Notes: generated by a model not told the origin, from the letters alone. A stretch of DNA of 64,000 nucleotides from Bradyrhizobium sp. LLZ17 (GCF_041200145.1 NZ_CP165734.1:5685001-5749000); one strand, 5' to 3'. Shown: positions 1-9,279, counted from the first letter of the stretch. Program-made: numbers and translations.

Positions 1-73
1 GCCTATTTTTGTTGAGCCCGAAGCAAATCTTACGTCTCAATTTTCGAACATTCCCCGATAGGAGGAAGTCACC

Positions 74-409
74 ATGCATTTCTGTATGACAGGGCAATAC
101 ACACCAAGATCTCTCAACAGCATCATGGAAAATCCCAAAACCAATCGGTACGAAGCGGCCAAGAACCTGATCGAAGCCGCCGGCGGAAAACTGATATCGA
201 TGTATAGCACCGCTGCTGAAGGCCCGGGCGTCCTGGTCATCTTCGATGTCCCTGACCCCAGTGCAGCACCGGCGATTTCTGGCACGGTGGTCGCCTCCGG
301 CGCCATTCATAATGTCAGCCTCATCAGGCTTTGGACACAGGACGAGATCGGCAAGGTCCGACAAACTGCAAGCCAGCTTCGGGGAAAGTACTCCCCGCCC
401 GGCAGTTGA
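74..409 (+). CDS. GYD domain-containing protein
   Basis: A 111-residue protein matching the GYD family, small cytoplasmic proteins with a dimeric alpha/beta-barrel fold and no established reaction. The family pattern is visible: a short N-terminal strand ending in a YT motif, a helix (RYEAAKNLIEAAGGKL), a central strand, the segment DVPDPSAAPAI, and a closing strand. The start is supported by an AGGAGG ribosome binding site at about 60-66. A DUF3303-like gene of similar predicted fold follows on the same strand about 155 bp downstream. The assignment rests on pattern recognition; the function is unknown. Confidence 0.75.
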   Translation: MHFCMTGQYTPRSLNSIMENPKTNRYEAAKNLIEAAGGKLISMYSTAAEGPGVLVIFDVPDPSAAPAISGTVVASGAIHNVSLIRLWTQDEIGKVRQTASQLRGKYSPPGS

Positions 410-564
410 GACGGACGGTCGACGGCGCGACCTCACGTCGACGAGTTGAATTCAAGGTTGGCGGCAGTCTGATCGGCCTGCCGCCAGCTGATGCCCCGCG
501 GCGTGCAGCCAAGGAGCGCAACGCAACTCCGGCAAGCTGTTTCATTTTTGAAAGGGAGATTTTC

Positions 565-885
565 GTGAGGTACATGATTGAATATACAATCCGCACCGCC
601 GGGCTCACTCATGCCGAAAACTTTGCCGGCGCTGGCGCTCTATTGGCCGCCTTCAGCAAATGGAAGCCGGAGGATGGTTTGACGGTCCACGCCTTCCTGT
701 CGAACCTCGCTGGCAATGGAGGTTACGTTTTTGTCGAGACCAGCGATCCCAAGGTGATCGTCTCGTTCGTCTCGAAGTACAATTTCTGGAACGAGGTCAA
801 CGTCGTCCCGGTGATAGAAGTCAGCGACGCGGTGCCGCTGACTGCGGCATCTCTGGCGTGGGCACAGAGCGCGTCGAAGAGCTGA
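565..885 (+). CDS. DUF3303-like small protein
   Basis: A protein of about 106 residues resembling DUF3303. Supporting features are the strand MIEYTIRTAGL, a helical middle with KWKPEDGLTVHAFL, the GNGGYVFVETSDPKVI segment typical of the family, and the NVVPVIEV strand near the end. The frame stays open upstream to 331, but a GTG at 565 sits 6 bases after a GGGAG ribosome binding site at 554-558, so I start there; ATG 574 is the alternative. The fold is predicted to be a ferredoxin-like dimeric barrel, as for the GYD protein upstream. No catalytic role can be assigned. Confidence 0.65.
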   Translation: MRYMIEYTIRTAGLTHAENFAGAGALLAAFSKWKPEDGLTVHAFLSNLAGNGGYVFVETSDPKVIVSFVSKYNFWNEVNVVPVIEVSDAVPLTAASLAWAQSASKS

Positions 886-1045
886 TCGTCACACCCGGCC
901 GCCGCAACGTCGAGGTCCCATGGCCGTGCCGCCGGCTCTCGTGCCCTGTCGCGTGAGCGGTGTATTCCTATGACCCCTACCCGACCTTCACCGCAAGCTG
1001 TCCCTTCGCTATAAAGCGGCATGTCCCGGATGAGGGGTTTCGGCT

Positions 1046-2170
1046 GTGCCAAATCGTCGCCAGATACTTTCAGGACTCGGAGGAGCAGCTCTGGGCTTGC
1101 CGATCATGCCGGCTCCGGGGCAGCAACAGGCTACGTTTGCTTCCGACAGATTCGCCGCCGAGGTGAGCCGAAGGCTCGATCAAGCCATTGCCGAGCGGCG
1201 TCTGTGGAATATCCACGGTCTTGTTGTGCTCCAGAACGGAAAGCTGATCATCGAGCGCTATTTCGAAGGTCAAGATCGGCAGAGAGGCGTCGGCGATCTC
1301 GGGATGGTCAAGTTTGCGGCGGAGACGATGCATGATCTGCGATCCTGCTCGAAAAGCATCGTGGCCTTGCTGTATGGGATCGCTCTCCAGCAAGGCAAGG
1401 TCCCCGCGCCCGAGGCGAGCTTGCTTTCCGGATTCCCGGAGTATCGTGATCCCAATGAGGAACGCTCGCGCGTTACCGTCCATCACGCGCTCTCCATGAC
1501 CCTGGGATCGGATTGGGATGAGACCAGCTTGTCGTATGCCGATCCTCGCAATAGCGAAATCGCCATGGACAACGCTCCCGACTGCTATCGCTACATACTG
1601 GAGCGGCCGATGCTCGACGCGCCCGGTACCCACTGGGTCTATTGTGGCGGAGCGACCGCCTTGCTGGCCCGCTTGATCGCAAAGGGTTCGGGCAAGTCAC
1701 TGCATGAATTTGCACGTGAGTCACTTTTCGATCCGCTCGGCATGGGGCCGACCGAATGGGCCTCCGGGCCTGATGGCGAACCGTTCGCTGCGTCAGGCGC
1801 GCGAATGTCGGTGCGCGATCTCTCACGGATCGGCACGTTGATGCTCGCCGGAGGGCAGCTCGATGGCCGGCAGATCGTTCCGTCGGAATGGATCAAGCGT
1901 TGCACGACACTGGTCGTCAGTTGCGACGAGCTTCGCCGTTACGGCTACCAATGGTTTCTTCTCGATATAGCTTTCGGCAAGCCGAAGGGATGGGCGCCCG
2001 GCCGGCTCGAGCGCATGTGGATGGCGCAGGGGGAAGGCGGCCAGCGGCTATACATTATTCCGGCGTTGCAGCTCGTCATCGCTTTGACGGCCGGAAATTA
2101 CGACGCCGAAGATCAGTCGATTCCGCCGACGCGCGTGCTACGGGAAATCGTTTTGGCGAGCATATCGTAG
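1046..2170 (+). CDS. Serine hydrolase, beta-lactamase (class C / DD-peptidase) fold
   Basis: A 374-residue exported serine hydrolase of the beta-lactamase superfamily. It starts at GTG. The N-terminus NRRQILSGLGGAALGLP looks like a twin-arginine signal. The SxxK nucleophile motif is S100-C-S-K103. The usual YxN tyrosine motif appears as YCG in HWVYCGGATALL. The C-terminal half holds the family's SEWIKR and GYQWFL segments. Members are mostly esterases, amidases or peptidases acting in the periplasm, and true beta-lactam resistance is rare, so I would not call it a resistance gene. It stands alone. A second member of the superfamily lies at 7873-9207. Confidence 0.85.
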   Translation: MPNRRQILSGLGGAALGLPIMPAPGQQQATFASDRFAAEVSRRLDQAIAERRLWNIHGLVVLQNGKLIIERYFEGQDRQRGVGDLGMVKFAAETMHDLRSCSKSIVALLYGIALQQGKVPAPEASLLSGFPEYRDPNEERSRVTVHHALSMTLGSDWDETSLSYADPRNSEIAMDNAPDCYRYILERPMLDAPGTHWVYCGGATALLARLIAKGSGKSLHEFARESLFDPLGMGPTEWASGPDGEPFAASGARMSVRDLSRIGTLMLAGGQLDGRQIVPSEWIKRCTTLVVSCDELRRYGYQWFLLDIAFGKPKGWAPGRLERMWMAQGEGGQRLYIIPALQLVIALTAGNYDAEDQSIPPTRVLREIVLASIS

Positions 2171-2233
2171 CCGGCGCACACAGCCGCGGGCCTTACTGCC
2201 CTGCGCCCACCGCTTGTCATCCATCGCCGATGT

Positions 2234-3379
2234 TCAGAGAACTGCGCGCAAACCCGGTGTTCGCTGGGCCACAAATCCGACAATGAGAAAGCTTGCCAGG
2301 ATGCCGCCCAGGCTGGCGAGCGCGAATTTGAGGCCAGTGGAAGCAGGTAAAAAATGCAGCAGACGCGTAATCGCGACCAGGATCGGCGCGTGCAAGACGT
2401 AGACGCCGAACGCATTGCGCGTGAGGAAGCGAGCGACGGGTCCTTGGCCGTCAAAGCGGTCTCTGTAGAGGACGATTGCCCCCAACGAGAGAGCAAGACA
2501 GGTGAATGAGCGCCAGGCGTCCATGCCGGCCGCCTGCCAGTGCCAACCGCCGCCATAGGACGACACGTCGCCGCTCATGGCTCCGCCTGCAGCGACCAGC
2601 ATGATCCACAGCGCACCTCCGACCCATAGGCCGTTCCACAACCAACGTCGTCCGACAGATGATGGGATCTGGCGCAGCCAGTCACCTTTCCATGCTGCAA
2701 TTCCGGCCACATACATCAGCGGGTATTGCGGAAAGTCGTGGACATCGACGTTGAGAACAGTCCTCGCGTTCGGAAAAATCGCGCCGACGACGAAGGTCAC
2801 GATGGCAATCAAGGCCGCGTAACCCAACACAGCCCCTGCCGAAGGAGGATGGCGCGGAGCGAACTGTAGCGGGCGCGCCCGGCACACCACGGCGTAGGCG
2901 GCCGAGAACAGGAGAAGCACAAGGCAGAACCAGAGGGGACCCGAGCCGTCGAATAGCTCCCCTGAACGGAGGTGCAGCCACCAGTCCTCGACGAACGTGC
3001 GCGGCGGGTTCGATCGCCACGACCCTGCGACGAAATATTCGGTCAGCGGACCAATCACGGTCAGATAGAGCAGCAAGGGCAGGCCAAGTCTCCGCAGCCG
3101 CTCGCGGATGAAGCTGCCCACGCCATTGCGCGCAACGGCCCCGGCCGAAAAGAAGCCTGCTATGCCGAAGAGCAAACCCATTGCCACCGCGTGCTGGAAG
3201 GATTGATAGGCAGCGAAGGCAAGCTTCACTCCGATACTCAGTTCGGGATGCTCGCGGTAATACCATTCGCCAAAAGGCGAGTAGGTCACGGCGGCGTGCA
3301 TGACGACCACCATGCTGATCGCTGACCAACGCAGGTTGTCGATATATAAAAGCCGATGACTCGGCCTCTCTCCAGGCAT
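2234..3379 (-). CDS. Acyltransferase 3 family membrane protein
   Basis: A 381-residue multi-pass inner-membrane protein of the acyltransferase-3 family, which move acyl groups such as acetyl or succinyl onto surface glycans or antibiotics. The sequence opens with the family signature RLLYIDNLRWSAI, then VVVMHAAVTYSPFG, which contains the conserved histidine. About ten hydrophobic segments follow, with LYLTVIGPLTEYF and the late FGVYVLHAPILV segment typical of the family. OpgC-like glucan succinyltransferases belong here, but the substrate is not predictable. It lies downstream of the AraC-type regulator on the same strand with a 33-bp gap, so the two are probably co-transcribed. Confidence 0.85.
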   Translation of the reverse strand: MPGERPSHRLLYIDNLRWSAISMVVVMHAAVTYSPFGEWYYREHPELSIGVKLAFAAYQSFQHAVAMGLLFGIAGFFSAGAVARNGVGSFIRERLRRLGLPLLLYLTVIGPLTEYFVAGSWRSNPPRTFVEDWWLHLRSGELFDGSGPLWFCLVLLLFSAAYAVVCRARPLQFAPRHPPSAGAVLGYAALIAIVTFVVGAIFPNARTVLNVDVHDFPQYPLMYVAGIAAWKGDWLRQIPSSVGRRWLWNGLWVGGALWIMLVAAGGAMSGDVSSYGGGWHWQAAGMDAWRSFTCLALSLGAIVLYRDRFDGQGPVARFLTRNAFGVYVLHAPILVAITRLLHFLPASTGLKFALASLGGILASFLIVGFVAQRTPGLRAVL

Positions 3380-3412
3380 GACCTGTCCTCCGGCTTGCGC
3401 CTGGATCAGGCC

Positions 3413-3844
3413 TCATGCCGAGGTCGGGGTCTTGCCGGAAGTCGCGTCCGGCCTGGCTGAATCCGGCAAAATATGGCCGATTGCGAAATCGGCCAGTGTG
3501 CGACGGCGAAATTCGGTGGGCGTTTGGCCGGTTTGCCCCTTGAACGCGCGATTAAACGGACCGATCGATCCCCAGCCGGCGTCCAGGGCGATGGTGAGGA
3601 CCGGGACGCGCGATTGCGCAGGGTCGGACAACGCCTCCCGCGCCTCTTTCAACCTGTGCTCGTTGATGAAGTCAGTGAAGTTCCGATAGCCGAGGCGCTG
3701 GTTGATCGTTCTCCGAAGACGATATTCAGGGACTCCCAATTGCTCGGCCAGCCGATCCACCGAGAGCTCTGGGTCGCGGTAGGTGCGATCCTGCTCCATC
3801 GCGCGCCGTAGCCGCTCCGTCAGTTGGCGCTCCTCGGCGCTCAT
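3413..3844 (-). CDS. AraC-type DNA-binding domain (C-terminal part of a split regulator)
   Basis: A 143-residue protein with a complete AraC helix-turn-helix pair: LSVDRLAEQLGVPEYRLRR as the first HTH, and VLTIALDAGWGSIGPFNRAF then TGQTPTEFRR as the second. Its start overlaps the stop of the upstream membrane ORF as ATGA. In the usual family architecture this domain is the C-terminus of one polypeptide whose N-terminus is the membrane domain. Open reading continues upstream of the ATG in this frame as LTVAVAATD, which matches the expected linker, so a one-base deletion near 3865 probably split the gene. As written it could still be translated by stop-start coupling. Confidence 0.8.
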   Translation of the reverse strand: MSAEERQLTERLRRAMEQDRTYRDPELSVDRLAEQLGVPEYRLRRTINQRLGYRNFTDFINEHRLKEAREALSDPAQSRVPVLTIALDAGWGSIGPFNRAFKGQTGQTPTEFRRRTLADFAIGHILPDSARPDATSGKTPTSA

Positions 3845-4503
3845 GTCCGTTGCCGCGACGGCGACGGTAAGGCCCCTTGCGCGGCCGGCGCCGGTTCGAG
3901 CGTTGGCTCAGGCATGACAGCACGCAGACGCATCAACGCGGCGACCATCGCCAAGCCCAGCACGGCCGAAAGACCGGGCAGCCAGTGCACGCCGGCTGCA
4001 TCGAGCATTGTTGTTGCCAGGATGACCAGACCCACAGCGCAGGCGAAAATGATCCGAAAGCGTCGTCGCCCCTCCACCAGGTCTGCTTTGCGTCCTGCAA
4101 GCACCCGGCCGGTTTCGACCACGGCCACGATGAGCGTCGCGGCATGCGTCGCATCCCACGCCAAGCTCGAGCCGGACAAGGTTGCCACGCCTGCGAGCGG
4201 CAGGAGAGCAGCGAAGACCGCCCACCTCCATCGCGTCGACTGAGAAGCGTCCCCGAACACTGTCTCGGCCCACGCAACGAAAACGCCTGCGATTGAGTTA
4301 CTGAGAATCCGCAGTGGAATGACCCACCAGACGAGTTCCTCGTGTAGTCCGGGAGCCGTTTCGATGAGGAACGCTATGACGCAGAGGTCGAATAGCAGCG
4401 TGGCGCGACCGATCGGCGATCGGAGCGTGCCAGGAAGAACAATGATCGCAAGCAGGCCAAGCAGCGCCAATGCGCCACCTCGGACTCCGGTTTCGAGCAG
4501 CAT
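3841..4503 (-). CDS. Membrane sensor half of the split AraC-type regulator
   Basis: A 220-residue hydrophobic protein with about six to seven predicted membrane helices, starting MLLETGVRGGALALLGLL. It ends in a Pro/Ala-rich linker and stops where the AraC HTH domain begins. In relatives this membrane domain is fused directly to the HTH domain, giving a membrane-bound transcription factor of about 360 residues. Adding one base at about 3865 joins this ORF in frame to the next one through ...GALPVAVAATDMSAEER. It probably regulates the downstream acyltransferase gene. The ligand is unknown. Confidence 0.65.
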   Translation of the reverse strand: MLLETGVRGGALALLGLLAIIVLPGTLRSPIGRATLLFDLCVIAFLIETAPGLHEELVWWVIPLRILSNSIAGVFVAWAETVFGDASQSTRWRWAVFAALLPLAGVATLSGSSLAWDATHAATLIVAVVETGRVLAGRKADLVEGRRRFRIIFACAVGLVILATTMLDAAGVHWLPGLSAVLGLAMVAALMRLRAVMPEPTLEPAPAAQGALPSPSRQRT

Positions 4504-4734
4504 TGGCGAACCTCCAATGCTTTTCTGGCTCGAACGATAGCTGGATGCAAGGCCTCGAGGTCTTGCGAGAAGATCCGGATAGGCGCTTCTCGTCCGCAGC
4601 CGATCGGCGCATCGATGTGCTTCTGATCGTCCGGTTGCAAATGCTACCTGTCGGCCCTAAGCGGCATTCCGCATGGCTCGAAGCTTTCGAGCCATGCTAT
4701 CCGTGTTCAGGACATAGCCGTCGGGACGCGTGGA

Positions 4735-5295
4735 TCAGCGGCGGCCCGATTGCCTGGCGTCGGCGACCTGCTTTTCGCCGGGCAACTTGCCACCAGCCAG
4801 CAGGCTGGTGCAAAGCCACCGAGTTTCTCTGGGCGTCGCGCCAAGCAGACTCTTGGTCTCTACGCACTGCGCGTAGGTGTTGTAGCTGAGTGTGTCTCGG
4901 CACGTCGGCGAGACACTATGGGTAAAAGGCTCCCCGCCACTATAGCTACATCCGACCCAGGGAGCGTTGCCGACCCTGTAACTCGTTTCGCAACCACCGT
5001 TGCAGCTGCTGGCGGATTTCTCCAGCCTGGCAATCCTGCCCAACACCGTGTTCGGCGCGAACACCGGGTTTTGAGCGGCTGACAAACCGGTTGCCCGATG
5101 AGATGCCCGATGAGATGTCACGGTCGTTGGCCCCTGCCTCGGCACAACCGTAGCTCTTTCCTTCGGCGCTTCGACCGAGACGGCGGGAAGTGACGAGTTT
5201 GGTGTGGGTTGTGACACTGCCGCGCTGCTGCACAGCAAGGCGGTTGACAAGGTCACGACGACTGACGGCACGGCGAAGCCTAACGAGAATCTCAT
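4735..5295 (-). CDS. Hypothetical secreted protein
   Basis: A 186-residue exported protein of unknown function. The frame is open far upstream, but the start MRFSLGFAVPSVVVTLSTA is fixed by a GGAGG ribosome binding site six bases before the ATG and a clear signal peptide ending near SSAAVSQ. The mature part has a low-complexity Pro/Ser/Thr region, then a Cys-rich C-terminal domain with about seven cysteines (SSCNGGCETSY, WVGCSYSGG, TCRDTLSYNTYAQCVETK, WLCTSLL), which suggests disulfides in the periplasm. It resembles uncharacterised Bradyrhizobium proteins; no enzymatic motif is visible. Confidence 0.65.
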   Translation of the reverse strand: MRFSLGFAVPSVVVTLSTALLCSSAAVSQPTPNSSLPAVSVEAPKERATVVPRQGPTTVTSHRASHRATGLSAAQNPVFAPNTVLGRIARLEKSASSCNGGCETSYRVGNAPWVGCSYSGGEPFTHSVSPTCRDTLSYNTYAQCVETKSLLGATPRETRWLCTSLLAGGKLPGEKQVADARQSGRR

Positions 5296-5742
5296 AAGGT
5301 ACCTCCCCAGATCCGGGACGGAACAGCCGCCCCGACAGCCAAGGGTTGTATCACAACATTCCCGTACCGGCAATTTGGAAGAGGCAAAGCTATCTGAGGG
5401 TGAGTCGCGATCGACATGATCGCGCAACGGATGTCGGGGTGAGCGATGGGAATTTGAGTGCCGGGGTGCGCTCCGTGTGATTGGGGTCGAGCCGATCCAG
5501 CAAGCCGATGACAATGAAGTGGTTGATGGAGGAGCGCTTGTGACCCGAAGCAGAGCCCGCCGTGCCGTTGTTGACAAGAGTTTGGCGGCTGCGCATATTT
5601 TCGCTGGGTGGATACGACCTGCCGCTTGCACCTTTCGGGGTATGGTGAACGTATCGCAGCATCGTGCGGCGCCCTTTGCCGAGCAACGGGCAAGCAACGC
5701 AAGCACTGGCATCTCCCGTTGCGTCGAAGCAAAGGAATAGCC
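5296..5742. other. Intergenic stretch with one promoter candidate
   Basis: There is no supported gene between the divergent genes on either side. The small ORFs here lack ribosome binding sites and family resemblance. The only signal I can support is the sigma-70-like promoter listed separately at 5571-5600. Confidence 0.4.
5571..5600 (+). promoter_or_regulatory. Candidate sigma-70 promoter for the Clp-N / sigma-region-4 fusion gene
   Basis: TTGACA at 5571-5576 is followed 17-18 bases later by CATATT/ATATTT. It lies about 140 bases upstream of the ATG at 5743 on the same strand. This is a perfect -35 match with a fair -10. No transcript data support it. Confidence 0.35.
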
Positions 5743-6570
5743 ATGCGCGATTATCGCGATGCCAAAGTTATGGCACATACACTGCGTGCCTCGCTCGCCT
5801 CCAGGGGCACGAACGTCACCCTCGGCCAAAGCCTTGAACTCATTGCACAGATATTCGGGTTGCCAGATTGGAATAGGCTTGCCGCCGCAATTCGGGGGGT
5901 ACCTGCTACCAACCCAAAGGCGGCTGAGAGGCAGCCTGCGAATGTCACGTGGCCCTCGGGCTTTAAGTCCGAACTTAACCTGACGTTGAAGAGGGCTCTT
6001 GCCCACGCGGAGCAGCGAAACCACGAATACGCGACTCTTGAACATCTGCTGCTCGCACTGCTCGATGATCCCGATGCTTCGGTCGCGATCAAGGCAGCCG
6101 AGGTCGATCTTGCAGAGCTCAGGCAGGCCGCAACGACTTACATCGACGAGAAGCTAAAGACCTGGGTGATGAGTGGCGACGAAGGCCGGACCACTCCGAC
6201 TGTCGCATTCCGGCGCGTTGTTCACCTTGCGGCTGTCCGTAGCCTGAAACGCGAGACCAACGGCGTGGATCTGCTGGCTGCGATGTTCCGGGAAACAGAA
6301 AGTCCCGCGGTCTGGCTCCTGAGCGAGCATGGGATGTTGAGGGAAAAAATCCAGATAACCGGGCCATTGACACCGCGGGAAGAGCGCGTGCTCCGCATGC
6401 GGTTCGGGATCGGCGCCACCGAGCACACGTCGGACGAAATCGGCCGGGAGATCTCGGTAACCCCCGAGCGCATCCGGCAAATCGAGGCCAAGGCCCTGCG
6501 CAAGTTGAAACGGCATCCACCACGGCAGAGCAAGCCGGCTAAAAAAACCCGTCGCGCCCCGCCAAAATGA
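5743..6570 (+). CDS. Glyoxalase_8 / Clp N-terminal / sigma-70 region 4 fusion protein
   Basis: A 275-residue protein with three recognisable parts. Residues 1-50 match the short Glyoxalase_8-type domain ([18 protein letters not shown] ... [11 protein letters not shown]). Residues 68-200 match the ClpA N-terminal repeat domain ([33 protein letters not shown]), the site that binds ClpS and substrates in ClpA. Residues 207-256 match sigma-70 region 4 ([16 protein letters not shown], then [17 protein letters not shown]), a -35-binding helix-turn-helix. A basic tail follows. There is no sigma region 2, so it cannot act as a sigma factor alone, and no AAA+ ATPase. The start is ATG after AAAGGAA; the frame is open further upstream but without a binding site. 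It is probably a regulator linking Clp recognition to transcription, which is inference. Confidence 0.75.
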   Translation: MRDYRDAKVMAHTLRASLASRGTNVTLGQSLELIAQIFGLPDWNRLAAAIRGVPATNPKAAERQPANVTWPSGFKSELNLTLKRALAHAEQRNHEYATLEHLLLALLDDPDASVAIKAAEVDLAELRQAATTYIDEKLKTWVMSGDEGRTTPTVAFRRVVHLAAVRSLKRETNGVDLLAAMFRETESPAVWLLSEHGMLREKIQITGPLTPREERVLRMRFGIGATEHTSDEIGREISVTPERIRQIEAKALRKLKRHPPRQSKPAKKTRRAPPK

Positions 6571-6722
6571 GGGTTGCCTTTTGACAGGGCCGACGAAGTG
6601 ATCGAATTAACCGACGATTTCCGCGGTTGACCCAACTCGGACGTGGCACCGTCGTCTGACAGTAGCCACGGCAGTGTCGGCGCACTAGGATCCGGCTCTG
6701 GCACGAGCCGGTGAGGGGCACG

Positions 6723-7657
6723 ATGTTTGAGGTCGTGGAATTTCCTTCCCAAGGCGCGACATTGCGCGGGCGCTTCTACCGCCCTGCGCAGGCGGCGGCG
6801 CCTTGGTCCACCGTAGTGATGACGCATGGCACCACAGCGACCATCACCATGTGCCTCGATCGCTATGCCGAGGTGTTCTGTCGCGCCGGCCTCGCTGTGC
6901 TGCTCTACGATCACCGCAATTTCGGGCTGAGCGGCGGCGAGCCGCGTCAGCTGATCAACCCGTGGCTCCAGGCGCGCGGCTATCGCGACGCCATGAATTA
7001 TCTGCTCACGCGCGCCGACGTCCACAGCGAGAGGATCGCCGCCTGGGGCGATAGTTATTCTGGCATGATTGCGCTGGCGGTCGGCGCGCTCGACCCGAGG
7101 TATGCGGCGGTCGCCGTGCAATGTCCGGCCTGCGGCATGGAAATGCCCAAGCTTCCGCCGGACGAGTGGCATTTCCAGACCATGCAAACGATCTTTGACG
7201 GCGGCGACATCACCGGCACGCCTGAAACCACGACCGGACCACTACCGGTCGTGTCAGCCGATCAAATCGGCGCGCCCTCCCTGCTGAAGCCGATCCAGGC
7301 CTACCGCTGGTTCATCGACTATGGCGGCCGGCATGGCACATTGTGGGAGAACCGTGTCATTCGCGTCATTCCACCGACGTGGTGCCGTTCAGCGCCTATC
7401 TGGCGGCGCCGTTCATTCGCGGGCCGACCCTGCTCATGGCCGGTCGCGACGACGAGATGATTCACTGCAATCCCGACGTAACGAGGGCCGTCTTTGGGCT
7501 GATGCGCTGCCGTAAGCAGTGGGCTGATATCGATGGCGGTCATTTCGGCTTGCTGTACCATCCAAGCGAGATTTTCGAGGAAGCGAGCGCGGGGCAGTGC
7601 GCCTTCCTGACCGAAGCGTTGGGCGTGCAAATCACGCGACGATCACAGACAACCTGA
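6723..7657 (+). pseudogene. Alpha/beta hydrolase, frameshifted
   Basis: The gene encodes an alpha/beta hydrolase of the dienelactone-hydrolase-like or peptidase S15-like type. The first frame carries VVMTHGTTATITMCL, the strand VLLYDHRNFGLSGG and the nucleophile elbow GDSYSG. It then runs out of frame after about ENRVIRVIPPT. The rest is intact in another frame: DVVPFSAYLAAPFIRGPTLLM, the acid loop AGRDDEM and the catalytic histidine DGGHFGLLY, ending at 7657. One missing base near 7378 explains the break. No other damage is visible, so either a recent mutation or a sequencing error is possible. The start ATG follows GTGAGGGG. Confidence 0.75.
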
Positions 7658-7872
7658 CACTTCGACTTTGGCACTAAGTCAATGCATGAGTCCGGAAGTG
7701 AGCCCTTGGCCGAAGCTCGCTCGAACCCCTGCCATGTCGGCTCGCTGGGGCAAACCGGGTATGGGCTGAGCCAAGGCCTACCGCTGGTTTTGACTCCAAG
7801 CGGACATCCGATGCTTGGTCGCTCGGCACGAAATCGCGTACGCTCGGCGGCGGGATATGGAGGGTGCGAGCG

Positions 7873-9207
7873 ATGAGAAGTCCTTCAAAGTCCGATACCG
7901 GCGCCGGGAAAGCACTCTCGCGACGCTCTGTCTTGACCGGACTTGTGGCAACCTGCGTTGCGGCATCGGCGAAATGGAGTTGGGCTGCGGAATTCGGTGG
8001 CGGTCCGTCCTTTTTCGCTGATGGCCCGGACGCCGAACTTTACGGCGCGGGCGAGAACTACCCGATCAAGGACCGGTGGCGGATCTACCAGCCCGGCAAT
8101 CCGGCCTCGCCAAAATACCGCGTCGGCGCATTCAGTCACTATGATGAGATATTCCCGACCCGTCGCGTCGATCGCGCGGCCACGGCCTGGCCATTCAAGC
8201 GAACGCCGGCGGATGTCAGCTACCAGTACAAGGGAAACCGTGCTTCGCTTGCGGATTATCTGGCGCGCAATCCGGTGACGGGCCTGTTGATCGCCAAGGA
8301 CGACCGGATTCTGGTTGAGCGCTATCAGTACGGCCGCAGCGATCGAGACCGGCTGATGTCGCAGTCGATGGCAAAATCGATCACCGGCATGCTGATAGGG
8401 ATCGCGACCGCGGAAGGCGCGATCAAGTCGATCGACGATGCTGCGGGGACCTATGTTCCCGGCTTGAAAGGCACGGAATACGGTGCAACGCCGATCCGCG
8501 CGCTGCTGCACATGTCGTCTGGCGTGAAATTCGGTGAAGAGAACGACGAAGCGAAAGGCAGCGGAGACGACCTCGATCGCCTGTGGGGCGACATGGTGCG
8601 CAAGCACTGGTTTTCCCAAAGAGGCACCGTCGCGAGTATCGCGCAATTCAACCAACGGATCGCGCCGCCGGGGACGCGGTTCCATTACGCCAGCATCGAA
8701 ACGGATGTGCTTGGTCTCGTGCTGCGTTACGCGACCGGTCAATCAATGTGTGGCTATCTCCAGGAAAAAGTCTGGCAGCCGATCGGCACGGAAGCGGACG
8801 CCAAATGGCTGATTGATGCGGAAGGCGGTGAGGTAGCGCACGGGTTCTTCAATGCGGTACTGCGCGACTACGCGCGACTCGCCCGTCTGCTGGCCCACGA
8901 CGGAGAGTGGGAGGGCAAACAGATCATACCTGCACAGTGGGTGATTGATGCGACCACGGTGCGCGCCTCGGAGACGTATCTGGCAAAGGCCGAGGGAGGG
9001 TTCGGCTACGGCTATCAGGTCTACCTGTTTCCCGGCAGCAGACGGCAATTCGCACTGTTGGGTTACCTCGGGCAGCGCATCCTCGTTGATCCGCCCTCCA
9101 AGCTGGTCATGGTGCAGACCGCCGTCGATGAAAAAGTCTCCCGAAATCTGGCATCTGTGGTCGGCCGTGGTCGCGCAGTTCGGGTGACGCCACCAAAAGC
9201 CAAATGA
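7873..9207 (+). CDS. Serine hydrolase, beta-lactamase fold, Tat-exported
   Basis: A 444-residue periplasmic serine hydrolase of the beta-lactamase superfamily. The N-terminus has a basic region and a twin-arginine motif (SRRSVLTGL, near residue 16), then a hydrophobic stretch ending near WSWAAEF. The SxxK motif is S165-M-A-K168, and FHYASIETDVLGL is in the position of the tyrosine motif. ATG 7873 is preferred over GTG 7864 because GGAGG at 7859-7863 is well spaced only for the ATG. The order resembles EstB/6-aminohexanoate-dimer-hydrolase-like enzymes, but the substrate is unknown. Confidence 0.85.
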   Translation: MRSPSKSDTGAGKALSRRSVLTGLVATCVAASAKWSWAAEFGGGPSFFADGPDAELYGAGENYPIKDRWRIYQPGNPASPKYRVGAFSHYDEIFPTRRVDRAATAWPFKRTPADVSYQYKGNRASLADYLARNPVTGLLIAKDDRILVERYQYGRSDRDRLMSQSMAKSITGMLIGIATAEGAIKSIDDAAGTYVPGLKGTEYGATPIRALLHMSSGVKFGEENDEAKGSGDDLDRLWGDMVRKHWFSQRGTVASIAQFNQRIAPPGTRFHYASIETDVLGLVLRYATGQSMCGYLQEKVWQPIGTEADAKWLIDAEGGEVAHGFFNAVLRDYARLARLLAHDGEWEGKQIIPAQWVIDATTVRASETYLAKAEGGFGYGYQVYLFPGSRRQFALLGYLGQRILVDPPSKLVMVQTAVDEKVSRNLASVVGRGRAVRVTPPKAK

Positions 9208-9279
9208 GCTGCGAGGTCTGCTTCCGGCACCAACCGGAAGCTGCTCCAAGCGCGTATGGGGCATTCGCTTCGCTGTCAC

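Noticed and set aside
5296..6045. N-terminal extension of the secreted protein at 4735-5295 up to 6045
   Set aside because: The signal peptide and the GGAGG site at 5295 fix the start, and the extension overlaps the fusion gene on the other strand.
1046..9207. Reading the two beta-lactamase-fold genes as antibiotic resistance genes
   Set aside because: Both lack the KTG/YxN patterns of true beta-lactamases and look like exported esterase or peptidase relatives.
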